Part shown: positions 16,993-25,928 of the stretch, piece after piece
Layout of the letters: the number at the start of each line of letters is the position of its first letter
Position numbering within the stretch: the first letter of the stretch is position 1
Assembly (NCBI GenBank): GCA_017617415.1
Contig: JAFZWH010000065.1
Span: forward strand, 1 to 64,000
Direction of reading: 5' to 3'
Source of the DNA: Victivallales bacterium
Lineage (GTDB): Bacteria; Verrucomicrobiota; Lentisphaeria; Oligosphaerales; Oligosphaeraceae
Length of the DNA stretch: 64,000 bases
Made by a program: the position numbers and the translations under genes
Notes under the pieces: model-generated
What the model was told of the DNA's origin: nothing
What the model saw: the letters and a program-made list of their open reading frames with translations, nothing else
Databases searched by the model: none

Positions 16993-17083
16993 CGCGCAAG
17001 ATGCGCGAGCGCAGAACCTTCCCGCGCAAGATGCGCGAGCGCAGAACCTTCCCGCGCAAGAATGCGCGAGCACAGAACCGCTC
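16993..17083. repeat. Three tandem 30-bp repeats with hairpin
   Basis: The unit CGCGCAAGATGCGCGAGCGC plus AGAACCTTCC repeats at 16993-17022, 17023-17052 and 17053 to about 17083; the last copy carries an insertion and a substitution. Each unit contains a CGCGCAAGATGCGCG hairpin. It sits between metX and the flavodiiron gene, both on the minus strand. A further palindrome, CTCGCACAGCGAG, follows at about 17090. The copies are directly adjacent with no spacers, so this is not a CRISPR array. Confidence 0.85.
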
Positions 17084-17109
17084 GCACAGCGAGCGAGAGC
17101 CGGGGCAGC

Positions 17110-18333
17110 CTAATCGATGCAGGTCTTCTGGTAGCCGCTGGCTGCGGCGAGTTCCAGCGCCTTCTCGGCGAGGGCGTGACCGGCCTGACGGCAGGTCGCC
17201 AGAACTTCGGGCGTCGGCTCGAATTTGGCGAGAACGGGCGGGTAGAAGCGCGTCCACTTCAATTCATCAATCTTGGCGTCAAGCAATTCGGGACCGCCTT
17301 TGCCCCATCCGTGAGAGCCGAAGGCGAAAGCCGCACGGCCCGGGAAATTGAGTCCCTGGATGTAGCAGAGACGCGCCGCCATCATGGGCATCATCTGCTG
17401 GTTGAGCGTAGAGGAGCCCAATGCGACCGCCGCCGTGTCCAGCATCTCGGTGGCAAGGGCATTCTCCGTGATGGCACGGGCGGGCATCACCTTGCAGGTC
17501 ACGCCAGGCACCTCAGCAATGCCCTCCATAATGGCATCCGCCATCGTGGCAGTACGGTGCCACATCGAGTCATAGAGCACCATGACCTTGGGCTGGACGC
17601 GCTGGTTCGCCCAGTTCTGATAGGCCCCAAGAATTGCGTCCAGGTTCTTGCGCCAAATCACGCCATGGCTCGGGCAAATCATCTTCAGCGGCACGCTGGC
17701 CAGTTGTGCAAGCACCGCCGCCACGCGTTTGCTGTAGGGGTTCACGATATTCGCGTAGTAACTCTTCGCCTCGAAAATCAGTGTCGAGAGCGGATTCTCG
17801 TCATCGAAGCGCAGGTTGGTGGCATAGTGCTGGCCGAAGGCGTCGTTGCAGAACAAAAACTGTTCTTCGACCAGATAGGTGGCCATGGAGTCCGGCCAGT
17901 GCACCAGCGGAATCTCGATGAATTTCAAGGTCTTGTCCGCCCCCAGCGCAAGCGTGTCGCCGGTCTTGACCAACTGGAATTTCCATGCCGAGGTATCGTA
18001 GTAGCCGGTCAGGAAATCCTGCGTCTTCTTGTTGCAGACCACCGTCGCCTGAGGGGCGGCCGCCACCAGCGCCGGCAATGCGCCGGAGTGGTCGGGTTCG
18101 GCGTGATTCACCACGATGTAGTCGATTTTCTCCAGCGAAGTCTGCTTCTGAAGATTTGCCAGCCAATCCGCCGCAAAGGGGGCCTTCACCCCATCGACTA
18201 CCGCAGTCTTTTCAAACTGAAGAAGATAGGAATTGTAAGTCGTGCCGCGATCCGTCTCGTAGCCATGAAAGTCCCGGACGGCCCAGTCGATGTGACCGAC
18301 CGCGTAGATGCCTGTGGCAATTGGAGTGAGCAT
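17110..18333 (-). CDS. Flavodiiron protein (FprA-type A flavoprotein)
   Basis: This 407-residue cytoplasmic protein is expected to reduce O2 to water, or NO to N2O, protecting an anaerobe. The N-terminal metallo-beta-lactamase domain carries the diiron motif HAEPDHSGALP near residue 78, with further ligands in the VNH/HW region and CPSHGVIWR near 225. The C-terminal flavodoxin domain begins near 252 (KVMVLYDSMWHRTATMADAI), binding FMN. The start MLTPIATG is preferred because GAAGGAG precedes it; longer versions read through the leader. The family strongly suggests a strict or near-strict anaerobic lifestyle. Confidence 0.93.
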   Translation of the reverse strand: MLTPIATGIYAVGHIDWAVRDFHGYETDRGTTYNSYLLQFEKTAVVDGVKAPFAADWLANLQKQTSLEKIDYIVVNHAEPDHSGALPALVAAAPQATVVCNKKTQDFLTGYYDTSAWKFQLVKTGDTLALGADKTLKFIEIPLVHWPDSMATYLVEEQFLFCNDAFGQHYATNLRFDDENPLSTLIFEAKSYYANIVNPYSKRVAAVLAQLASVPLKMICPSHGVIWRKNLDAILGAYQNWANQRVQPKVMVLYDSMWHRTATMADAIMEGIAEVPGVTCKVMPARAITENALATEMLDTAAVALGSSTLNQQMMPMMAARLCYIQGLNFPGRAAFAFGSHGWGKGGPELLDAKIDELKWTRFYPPVLAKFEPTPEVLATCRQAGHALAEKALELAAASGYQKTCID

Positions 18334-18464
18334 TGGGGTGATTTCTCCTTCGTTGGCTGAAATGTCATATCCTATAATATAGAGGGTGAAACCCAAACGG
18401 ACATCCCGGACACCTCTTTTCCTGATGACGCACAATCCATCTTTGATGCATTAAATTATGATAT

Positions 18465-18998
18465 ATGACCTTTTACCGTCTGTTGTCCATCCTACTGGCG
18501 TTGCTATGCCTGGGCTTCGCAGCCGTTTCTACGGTTCTCTGCATGAAGTACCCGAAACTGTCGAGCCAGTTACCTCGCCACCGTCTCGGCGGTCTGCTGC
18601 TGGGCATCGTGGTATTATGCTGGTGCGCCAAGGAGGGCACATCGATGCTTCCGGCAAATTACGCCACGCCTGTCTGGCTGCTGGTGCCGTTTGCAGTGGC
18701 GGCATGTTGGTATTTCCTGGATTTCCTCTTCGCCCGTGCGTTCGGAGGCTTCCTGGTACTGGTTGCCAACCACCTCATCCAGCACGCCTTCGCCTATTAC
18801 TGTGGAATTCGGCCGCTCTACTGCATCATCGCGATAGTATGGGGGCTTTGGGGGATGACTCTCATCGCCTGGCCATGGCTGTTGCGCGATTTTTGGGAGG
18901 CGGTGCCGAAACGCCCGCGAAGTCGCATTGCCATCTGGGCCTTCTGCATCCTGAGTGCATTGGCATTCGCCATCCTGCCTTTTTGCGGTCGAAGTTAA
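18465..18998 (+). CDS. Multi-pass membrane protein, unknown function
   Basis: This 177-residue hydrophobic protein has about five membrane helices (residues 5-27, 42-60, 68-95, 110-133, 150-172) and short basic loops (PRHRLGG, VPKRPRSR). I see no catalytic motif or recognised family. It begins divergently from the flavodiiron gene and ends 18 bp before the Na/Pi transporter gene on the same strand, so co-expression with that transporter is plausible. Confidence 0.75.
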   Translation: MTFYRLLSILLALLCLGFAAVSTVLCMKYPKLSSQLPRHRLGGLLLGIVVLCWCAKEGTSMLPANYATPVWLLVPFAVAACWYFLDFLFARAFGGFLVLVANHLIQHAFAYYCGIRPLYCIIAIVWGLWGMTLIAWPWLLRDFWEAVPKRPRSRIAIWAFCILSALAFAILPFCGRS

Positions 18999-19016
18999 CC
19001 CCGCGACAATTTGTAT

Positions 19017-21485
19017 ATGAAGAACGACTCGAATCCCGGCTTTCTCGCTCGTCTTTCCGGCAACATATCTGCCCTTTTCCGGGTCGCGCCAATTGCGGTT
19101 CTCGTCTTGCTTCTATTTGTTGGATGTTCAGAATCCGTCGAGAAATATCCTGAGGTCATCCAGTTGCACGGCGGCGGCTCTCAGAGCGGACCGAAGGGCG
19201 GCATGACCGAGCGCCCCGTAGAACTCCTGGTTCTGGGGCCGGAGCGCATGTCCTCCGGAAGCCGACGCCCTGTCCCTGGGGTGGAGGTCCGCATCACTCC
19301 GCGTCCGCGCAACGGCGAGGACGTTGCTGGCAAGGCACTGGAAGGCGAGACCGACGAGCAAGGGATTTTCCGTGCGTTTGTTCCTTATGGTGAAGAATTT
19401 GGCGATCGGTACTACACGGTCGTCTGCCCTGACTTCGAGAATGTCCGCCCAATCGAATTCCACGTCACCGCCGGTCTTCAGTTGCATGGCTCCGGTCAGG
19501 AGACAGTGGCGGGCAATGAGTTGCCCGAGCCGTTGCGAATTCAAGTGGACGACGAGAAGAAAGGCGTGCCGGTCTATTTCAAGATTGTCTCCGGTTCCCA
19601 CAAGGCGAAACTGACCAACGCGCAGACTATGACCGACAGCAACGGCATCGCCGCCACCCAGCTCATCACCGACCCCGATTACTCAGGGAAGTATGAGGTA
19701 ATCGCAGAAATCGGCGGGCAGGACAAGGTCATCCGCGGCGTCTATCTGACTGCGCTGGCACTCAACCGCTGGAAACTGGCCATTGCCATTCTGGGTGGGC
19801 TGGGCTTTTTCATCTATGGCATGACGTTGATGAGCCAGGGCCTTCAGATGCTGGCCGGCGCACGCCTCAAGAATATCCTCCAACTTTTCACCGGAAACCG
19901 CGTGAAGGCGATGCTGGCGGGCATGGGCGTGACCGCGCTAATCCAATCCTCCGGCGCGACCTCGGTGATGGTGGTGGGTTTCGTGAACGCGGGACTGCTA
20001 AGCCTAAAGCAAGGCCTGGGCGTCATTATGGGCAGTGCCATTGGTACCACTGTGACTGGCCAGATGGTCTCCTTCAAGTTGGAGGCACTGGCATTGCCGG
20101 CCGTGGTGCTCGGCGTGGCAATGATGCTCTTCGTCAAGAAAAGCTCCTATCGTGGCGTAGCACAGACCATTCTGGGATTCGGACTGCTCTTCTTCGGTAT
20201 GATGATGATGAGCGACACCTCCCATGTGGTAGGCGAGTTCCCGACCTTCCGAAATTTCTTCGCCCTCTTCGACTGCACACCCATCCCAGGACACATTGCC
20301 CCGCCATTGCTGCCGGTACTCGGCGCGATGCTGATCGGGCTGGTCGCCACCGTGGTCGTCCAGTCCAGTTCGGTGACCGTCTCCATCGCCATCGCCACTG
20401 CCGTAAGCGGACTGCTGAACTTCTGGACGGCCTTCGCGCTGGTGCTGGGCGCCAACATCGGCTCCACCCTGACCGGACTGCTGGCCTCCATCGGCACCAG
20501 CCGCACCGCCCGCCAGACCGCACTGGCCTCCGTGGTCTTCAAGGTTTTCGGAGTGCTGGCGATGCTTCTGCTGCTTTTCGTTCCCTGGAACGGCGTGCCT
20601 TGCTTCCTGCGATTGGTGGATATCCTCACCCCCGGTGACGTCTTCGCCGAGACGCCCCAGAACATCGGCCGCCACATCGCCAACGCGCACTCGCTCTTCA
20701 GCATCTTCTGTGTGATGCTTTTCCTGCCTTTCCTCTCCGCCTTGGCCTGGCTTGCCACCAAACTGGTTCCCGAACGTAAAGAGGCAGAATCCAACCAAAT
20801 TGTCAAACTCGAACCGCATCTGCTCAACTCGCCATCCGCCGCCATGGACCAGGTGCTCGTCGCGCTGCTGGATATGACGCGGTGCTCCATGGCCCTCACC
20901 GAGGGCGCCGTCCGCGCCTTCGTCAAACAAGACCATTCCACCGACGAGAAACTCCAGGAGCAGGAGGACGCCATCGACCGCGCCCAGCACGACATCATGG
21001 ACTACCTGGTGCAGTTATTGCGGCGCAACCTCACCGAGGCGCAGTCCGCCGTAATCCCGACCTTCATGCACTGCGTGAATGACGTCGAACGCATCGGCGA
21101 CCGCGCGATGAACGTGGTGAAGCTCATCGCGCGAGTGGACAACGCGGAGCAGAAGTTCTCCACTTCCTCCTTGCACGAGACCTTGGAAATCGGCGCGAAA
21201 CTCCAGGAGACTGGCGCGGCGCTCATCCAGGCCATCTCGCGCAATGACCAGGAACATATTGAAAAGGCGCTCAAGCACTGTGGCGAAATCAAGGCACTGA
21301 CCGCGCGCTTCGAGAGCAACCACGAGGCACGCCTCAACAGCCAGGATTGCAACTTGGAGAACGGCATGATTTACGTCGAGCTGCTCTCTAACCTTGAACG
21401 CATCGCCGCACACCTGGCCAACCTGGCGGAACGCGCACACCTGATGCTCAACCACCATGTGAAGTTCGACTCCGAGGCTGAGTAA
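19017..21485 (+). CDS. Na/Pi cotransporter (NptA-like) with N-terminal lipoprotein/Ig-like extension and PhoU-like tail
   Basis: This 822-residue protein should import phosphate with sodium. The core (about 245-590) has the two inverted signature repeats of the family: QSSGATSVMVVGF near 310 and VQSSSVTVSIAIAT near 448. The C-terminal 220 residues form a helical PhoU-like domain. The first 240 residues are unusual: a hydrophobic segment ends in a lipobox-like LFVGC (about residue 40), followed by beta-rich Ig/Big-like domains (PVPGVEVRITPRPR, VPVYFKIVSGSHKAKL). The start is ATG at 19017; an upstream in-frame TTG is unlikely. The extension could be an external sensing or anchoring module. Confidence 0.9.
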   Translation: MKNDSNPGFLARLSGNISALFRVAPIAVLVLLLFVGCSESVEKYPEVIQLHGGGSQSGPKGGMTERPVELLVLGPERMSSGSRRPVPGVEVRITPRPRNGEDVAGKALEGETDEQGIFRAFVPYGEEFGDRYYTVVCPDFENVRPIEFHVTAGLQLHGSGQETVAGNELPEPLRIQVDDEKKGVPVYFKIVSGSHKAKLTNAQTMTDSNGIAATQLITDPDYSGKYEVIAEIGGQDKVIRGVYLTALALNRWKLAIAILGGLGFFIYGMTLMSQGLQMLAGARLKNILQLFTGNRVKAMLAGMGVTALIQSSGATSVMVVGFVNAGLLSLKQGLGVIMGSAIGTTVTGQMVSFKLEALALPAVVLGVAMMLFVKKSSYRGVAQTILGFGLLFFGMMMMSDTSHVVGEFPTFRNFFALFDCTPIPGHIAPPLLPVLGAMLIGLVATVVVQSSSVTVSIAIATAVSGLLNFWTAFALVLGANIGSTLTGLLASIGTSRTARQTALASVVFKVFGVLAMLLLLFVPWNGVPCFLRLVDILTPGDVFAETPQNIGRHIANAHSLFSIFCVMLFLPFLSALAWLATKLVPERKEAESNQIVKLEPHLLNSPSAAMDQVLVALLDMTRCSMALTEGAVRAFVKQDHSTDEKLQEQEDAIDRAQHDIMDYLVQLLRRNLTEAQSAVIPTFMHCVNDVERIGDRAMNVVKLIARVDNAEQKFSTSSLHETLEIGAKLQETGAALIQAISRNDQEHIEKALKHCGEIKALTARFESNHEARLNSQDCNLENGMIYVELLSNLERIAAHLANLAERAHLMLNHHVKFDSEAE

Positions 21486-21517
21486 TAATTTATCTAATTG
21501 AAGTTTAGGAGATTAAA

Positions 21518-23167
21518 TTGACTTTTTCTTTGTTCCAATGGCTGCGCGGCCTGTTCCATCGGCCGACCACAGCCCCATCTGAAGCCTCCGAAGATTCTGC
21601 CAATCAGACAGTTGAATCATCGGAAACTGCGGCACGCAAACGCCGTAAACGGCGCCGTGCCAAGAAAGGCGCCATGCGTGAAACAGGCGCCGCTGTGAAT
21701 TCGCAGTCCAGCGTGCCGCCTCATCCTGTGCAAGACGACTATGTCGAAGGTGCCGGTGAAAAGTCCGCGCGTCAAATCCTCGACAAGAAGAAGGTCGGCG
21801 ACTGGCAGGCGCCGCCCTGCCCTCCGCCCGAAGAAGGCGTGCGCTTCTTCCAGGAGTTCCCGCTGGAGCGCGAGATTTTGCGTGCCGCATTGGACGACTT
21901 GGGCTTTGTGAAATGCACGCCCATCCAGGGACTTGCATTGCCCGTGGCGATGGAAGGCAAGGACCTGGCAGGTCGCGCTCAGACCGGCACCGGAAAGACC
22001 GCCGTCTTCCTGATGTCGATGCTCCATCAGTTCCTGAACTCCCCGGTAAAGCGCAAGCTCAACCAGCCCTTCGCGCTCGCGCTGGCACCCACCCGCGAAC
22101 TCGCCATCCAGATCGCCAAGGACGCGGAGAACCTCAGCGTCTATACCAGCCTGCGCACGGTGGCGGTCTTCGGCGGGATGGACTATGAGCGGCAGCGCCG
22201 ACTCCTCCAGGCGGGCTGCGACCTCATCGTCGCCACGCCCGGCCGGCTGATTGACTTCCTGCAAAAGCAGGTCATCGACACCTCGGAGCTCAAGGTACTG
22301 ATCATCGACGAGGCGGACCGGATGCTGGACATGGGCTTCATCCCCGATGTCAAGCGAATCATCTCGCGCCTACCATCCTGCGAGGAGCGCCAGACGATGC
22401 TCTTCAGCGCCACCCTCTCCCGCGACATCATGGAACTGGCCAGCCGCTGGATGCGCCCGGAGCCCGCCGTGCTGGAGGTTGAGCCGGAGAAGGTGGTCGC
22501 CGAAGGCGTGAACGAGACGGTCTATGCCTGCACGACGCAGGAGAAACTCGCCATCATGATCTACATCCTCAATCACGAGGACTGCCACCGCACGCTGATC
22601 TTCCGCAACCGCAAGCGCGATGTCGAGGAATTGACGGAAATCCTTCGAAACTACGGCGTGAAATGCGAGATGCTCTCGGGCGACGTGAACCAAAACCGCC
22701 GCCTGAACATCCTGGAGGACTTCCGCACCGGAAAGACCAAGGTCGTCGTCGCCACCGACGTCGCCGGCCGCGGCATCCAGGTGGACGACATCACCCACGT
22801 CTTCAACTACGACCTCCCCTACGAGGCAGAGGACTACGTCCACCGTGTCGGCCGCACCGCCCGCGCCGGCCACCAGGGCCGCGCCATCTCCTTCGCCAGC
22901 GAGGACAATGCCTTCGTGATTCCGGACATCGAGACCTACATCGGCCGCGATCTTCCCATCACCCAGCCCGACGACGAGATGCTTGTGCTCCCGCCGCCCG
23001 TAGCGCCTGTCCAGCACCGTGAGCAGCCGAACCGTCCGCGCGACTCCTTTGGTGGTCATCGTGAAGGCGGGCATTCTTCCTTCGGCGGCTCCTTTGGCGG
23101 CCATCGAGGCGGTTCTCCACGCCCCAACCGCCCGCGCACAGGCGGCGGATTCCGCGGAAAACGGTAG
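21518..23167 (+). CDS. DEAD-box ATP-dependent RNA helicase
   Basis: This 549-residue RNA helicase has all the expected motifs: Q motif GFVKCTPIQ near 130, Walker A AQTGTGKT near 153, PTRELAIQ, VATPGRL, DEAD near 264, SAT near 296, GRGIQVDDITHVFNYD and HRVGRTAR. The N-terminal 100 residues are charged (a Lys/Arg-rich patch RKRRKRRRAKKG) and the C-terminal tail is Gly/Arg-rich with FGG repeats, both typical RNA-binding extensions. Translation appears to begin at TTG, preceded by TTAGGAGATTAAA; no ATG lies near. Its role is probably ribosome assembly or cold-stress RNA remodelling. Confidence 0.93.
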   Translation: MTFSLFQWLRGLFHRPTTAPSEASEDSANQTVESSETAARKRRKRRRAKKGAMRETGAAVNSQSSVPPHPVQDDYVEGAGEKSARQILDKKKVGDWQAPPCPPPEEGVRFFQEFPLEREILRAALDDLGFVKCTPIQGLALPVAMEGKDLAGRAQTGTGKTAVFLMSMLHQFLNSPVKRKLNQPFALALAPTRELAIQIAKDAENLSVYTSLRTVAVFGGMDYERQRRLLQAGCDLIVATPGRLIDFLQKQVIDTSELKVLIIDEADRMLDMGFIPDVKRIISRLPSCEERQTMLFSATLSRDIMELASRWMRPEPAVLEVEPEKVVAEGVNETVYACTTQEKLAIMIYILNHEDCHRTLIFRNRKRDVEELTEILRNYGVKCEMLSGDVNQNRRLNILEDFRTGKTKVVVATDVAGRGIQVDDITHVFNYDLPYEAEDYVHRVGRTARAGHQGRAISFASEDNAFVIPDIETYIGRDLPITQPDDEMLVLPPPVAPVQHREQPNRPRDSFGGHREGGHSSFGGSFGGHRGGSPRPNRPRTGGGFRGKR

Positions 23168-23169
23168 GT

Positions 23170-23190
23170 TCCTCATTCCTCATTCCTCAT
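23170..23190 (+). repeat. Three heptamers upstream of the SpoU methylase start
   Basis: TCCTCAT is repeated three times exactly (23170-23176, 23177-23183, 23184-23190), followed by TCCCG and the ATG. The array overlaps no gene and lies in the 28-bp gap after the helicase stop. Confidence 0.65.
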
Positions 23191-23195
23191 TCCCG

Positions 23196-23702
23196 ATGCC
23201 AGAGCTTCGCCAAGGCGACCAACCCACTCCCCGCGAGACCACCACACTGCCGGTGGTCATCGTGCTGGACCGTCTGCGGAGCGCCTACAATACTGGAAAC
23301 ATCTTCCGGCTGGCGGATGCCGTGAGAGCACAGGCCATCTACGCCTGCGGTTATACCCCCTGTCCCCCACACGACCGCCTCGCCAAGACTGCCATGGGTT
23401 GCGACCAATTCGTCTCCTGCCGACACTTTGACGAAACCACGCAGGCCCTCGACGACCTTCGTAGGCAAGGCTACACCCTCTATGCCGTGGACACCGTCGT
23501 CGGCGCAAAGTGCTTCTGGGAGTGCCACTTCCGTTTCCCCTGCGCCTTCGTCTTTGGAAACGAGGCCCTTGGCATCTCCTCCGAGGCATTGGCTCGCTGT
23601 GACGACTATGTCCAGCTTCCCGCCGCCGGTCTCAAGAACTCCATCAATGTCGGGAATTGTGCCGCCGTCATTCTCTTCGAAGCACTGAGACAGTTTAAAT
23701 AA
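23196..23702 (+). CDS. SpoU/TrmH-family RNA 2'-O-methyltransferase
   Basis: This 168-residue SPOUT-class methyltransferase should use S-adenosylmethionine to methylate a ribose in tRNA or rRNA. Motifs include VLDRLRSAYNTGNIFRLADA (motif 1 with its conserved Arg and Asn), VFGNEALGIS (motif 2) and LPAAGLKNSINVGNCAAVIL (motif 3, part of the trefoil-knot AdoMet site). It lacks an N-terminal RNA-binding domain, like minimal TrmL/TrmH members. The start is the ATG following the heptamer array; the longer upstream frame overlaps the helicase C-terminus and is a shadow. The exact RNA target is unknown. Confidence 0.9.
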   Translation: MPELRQGDQPTPRETTTLPVVIVLDRLRSAYNTGNIFRLADAVRAQAIYACGYTPCPPHDRLAKTAMGCDQFVSCRHFDETTQALDDLRRQGYTLYAVDTVVGAKCFWECHFRFPCAFVFGNEALGISSEALARCDDYVQLPAAGLKNSINVGNCAAVILFEALRQFK

Positions 23703-23750
23703 ATCAAATTTAACTAATTACAAACAAATAAGTTATATTATTTATAAACA

Positions 23751-25799
23751 ATGTTGGACACCATCCTCATCCTATTTTTCTGGCTCTGCGCTGAAATCGC
23801 CGTGCGCATCCGTTACCGCGTAAAATTGGTGGGCTTGGATGAAATCATCAAGAAATACGGCCGCAAGGGCTTGCTCTTCTGTCCCAATCATCCAGCACTC
23901 ATCGACCCGCTCATCATGACCACGATGCTCTGGGGGCGCTTCCGCCCACGCGCACTGGTCATTGACAAGCAAATTAAGGAGCCACCCCTTAAATACATCT
24001 GGAAGCGCATTCGGCTGCTGCCGTTGCCGGACATCGGCGCGACGGGAATGCGGGGACATGATATGCTCAAGGAACAGATCGGCCGTTGCGTCGATGCGCT
24101 TAAAGCGGGCGACAACCTCCTTTTCTATCCCGCGGGGCGTATCTACCGCTCCAGCCGCGAGAGCCTCCGAGGCAATGGCGGATTGGCCGCCATCCTCCAG
24201 GAGTATCCCGATGCCAAACTCGTGCTCGTACGTACAACTGGTCTTTGGGGCAGCGACTTCGGACGCGCCAAAGGCTACCAGACGCCACTGGGCAAGACGA
24301 TGCTCGCCCATCTCAAGCACATCTTCTACAGCGGCATCTTCTTCATGCCACGCCGACATGTCACCATCGAGTTCTTCGACAAGCCCGCCGACCTCCCTGC
24401 GCCGGACGACAAGCGCGCGCTCAACCACTATCTGGAGGAATTCTACAACCAGGCGCAGCGCCAGAACACCTATGTGCGCTATACCTGGAAAGAGGAAATC
24501 CACGAACGGCTCCTCCCCGAGGCCGAATGGTACAATGTCCCCGAGGACACCACGCAAGTTCCAGACGAAATTCGCGCCAAGGTCAAGGGACGCCTCCACG
24601 AACTCACTGGCAAGCGTTTCATCCGGGACACGGACACGCTGGTGACCGACCTGGCGCTCTCCGATGAGCAAATCCAGTCCCTGTACATCTGGCTTCAGCG
24701 TGAGTTCCGCCATCCGATGCCCGCATTGCCCAAGTTGCGGACCGTCGCCAGTCTGATGATTGCGGCGGCGGGTATTCCGGGCGAGGAGCCCTTTGCACCG
24801 ATACCGCCGGCGTGGTTCCGCAAAGTCAAGAAGATGAAGACCTCCCATGCCAAGTCGCTCACCGTCGCCTTCCTTCACGCCGCACGGCGACACTCCGGAT
24901 TTCCAATGTGCGCCGACCAGGAGTCCGGAGTCTTCAATGGCCGCCGGATGATCCAGCAGGTCGTAAACCTCTATCCGACCATCAAACGTCTGCCTGGCAA
25001 GCACATCGCACTGATGCTCCCGCCCTCCGCAAAGGCCCTGCTGACCTACCTGGCGTGCGCCTTCGCCGGCAAAATCCCCGTGATGCTCAATTGGAGCCTC
25101 GGCAATGCCGGAATGAAGACCAGCCTGGCAAAAACCCATGTCCACCATATTCTTACCACGAAACAGTTCTCCGAGGCACTCAAGGCACAGGGCGTGGACT
25201 TCAGCGGAATCGTCCAAAAATTCGTGGACGTGGACAAGCTCATCGAAGAGTCCTCGCGCCTCCATCGCATCTGGGCGCGCATCGCCAGCCACTGCGATAA
25301 CCTCATCATCCGCTACCGGGCGCTGAAGGTCTCCGGCATCGCCGCCATCTACTTCGTGCCCGCGCCCGACAGTGGCGAACCACGGCAGGTTGTCCTCAAG
25401 CAACACTCCGTCATCCACGACATCCGAGACATCCTCGCCAAAGCCGCCGTCACCACCAATGGTTGTGTGCTTGCCATGCAACCGCTCTACCAGATCTCCG
25501 GCCTCCTGAACAACCTCTTCCTCCCGTGCATCTCCAACCTGCGTGTCGTATTCCACCCAAACCCCGATGACGCCACAATGCTCGCGCGCGTCGTCGCCGG
25601 CTACGCCGTGACCCACCTGGCCGGAGCGCCCGCCTATATCAACAGTATTTTAAAGGCTGGAACAAGCGACCAGCTTCATACCCTTCAGACCGTCGTCTGC
25701 AACGCTGAGACCTGTCCAACCTCCACCACCGACCTCCTCCACGAAAAGGTCCCATCCGCCAAGGCAATCGCCATCCCGACCGTCGGCATGGGCCAGTGA
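23751..25799 (+). CDS. PlsC-type acyltransferase fused to an incomplete AMP-dependent ligase domain
   Basis: Residues 1-260 are a lysophospholipid acyltransferase domain: NHPALIDP supplies the HX4D catalytic motif (about residue 46) and FYPAGRIYR the acceptor-binding motif. Residues 300-370 resemble an ACP-like or linker helix region. Residues 365-682 resemble the front half of an AMP-forming acyl ligase (LPPSAKALLTYLACAFAGKIPVMLN, ILTTKQFSEAL). The protein stops at AIAIPTVGMGQ, exactly where the conserved GYGxTE core motif would occur, so the adenylation domain lacks its C-terminal part. The arrangement is like Aas. Downstream DNA to 25928 offers no continuation in any frame. The acyltransferase is probably active; the ligase half probably is not. 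Confidence 0.85.
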   Translation: MLDTILILFFWLCAEIAVRIRYRVKLVGLDEIIKKYGRKGLLFCPNHPALIDPLIMTTMLWGRFRPRALVIDKQIKEPPLKYIWKRIRLLPLPDIGATGMRGHDMLKEQIGRCVDALKAGDNLLFYPAGRIYRSSRESLRGNGGLAAILQEYPDAKLVLVRTTGLWGSDFGRAKGYQTPLGKTMLAHLKHIFYSGIFFMPRRHVTIEFFDKPADLPAPDDKRALNHYLEEFYNQAQRQNTYVRYTWKEEIHERLLPEAEWYNVPEDTTQVPDEIRAKVKGRLHELTGKRFIRDTDTLVTDLALSDEQIQSLYIWLQREFRHPMPALPKLRTVASLMIAAAGIPGEEPFAPIPPAWFRKVKKMKTSHAKSLTVAFLHAARRHSGFPMCADQESGVFNGRRMIQQVVNLYPTIKRLPGKHIALMLPPSAKALLTYLACAFAGKIPVMLNWSLGNAGMKTSLAKTHVHHILTTKQFSEALKAQGVDFSGIVQKFVDVDKLIEESSRLHRIWARIASHCDNLIIRYRALKVSGIAAIYFVPAPDSGEPRQVVLKQHSVIHDIRDILAKAAVTTNGCVLAMQPLYQISGLLNNLFLPCISNLRVVFHPNPDDATMLARVVAGYAVTHLAGAPAYINSILKAGTSDQLHTLQTVVCNAETCPTSTTDLLHEKVPSAKAIAIPTVGMGQ

Positions 25800-25806
25800 C
25801 CCAGCA

Positions 25807-25842
25807 AGGCATGGCTCACTACCCCACGACTTTACCATGCCT
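25807..25842 (+). terminator. Hairpin after the acyltransferase gene
   Basis: AGGCATGG (25807-25814) pairs with CCATGCCT (25835-25842) around a 20-nt loop, a few bases after the stop codon. No T run follows, so intrinsic termination is doubtful; it may simply protect the mRNA 3' end. Confidence 0.35.
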
Positions 25843-25899
25843 CAGACGCGGCATTCAGCCTTCCTCCCATCTATCCAACCATCGCTCGCCCTTCAGATA

Positions 25900-25924
25900 A
25901 CTTTAAACTTTAAACTTTAAACTC
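25900..25924 (+). repeat. Three heptamers before the cupin gene
   Basis: ACTTTAA is repeated three times (25900-25920) followed by ACTC and, four bases on, the ATG. It has the same 7-bp period and the same position before a start codon as other arrays in the window. Confidence 0.6.
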
Positions 25925-25928
25925 AAAA

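Noticed and set aside
16993-17083. CRISPR-like direct repeats
   Set aside because: Copies are directly adjacent with no unique spacers, and no cas genes are nearby.
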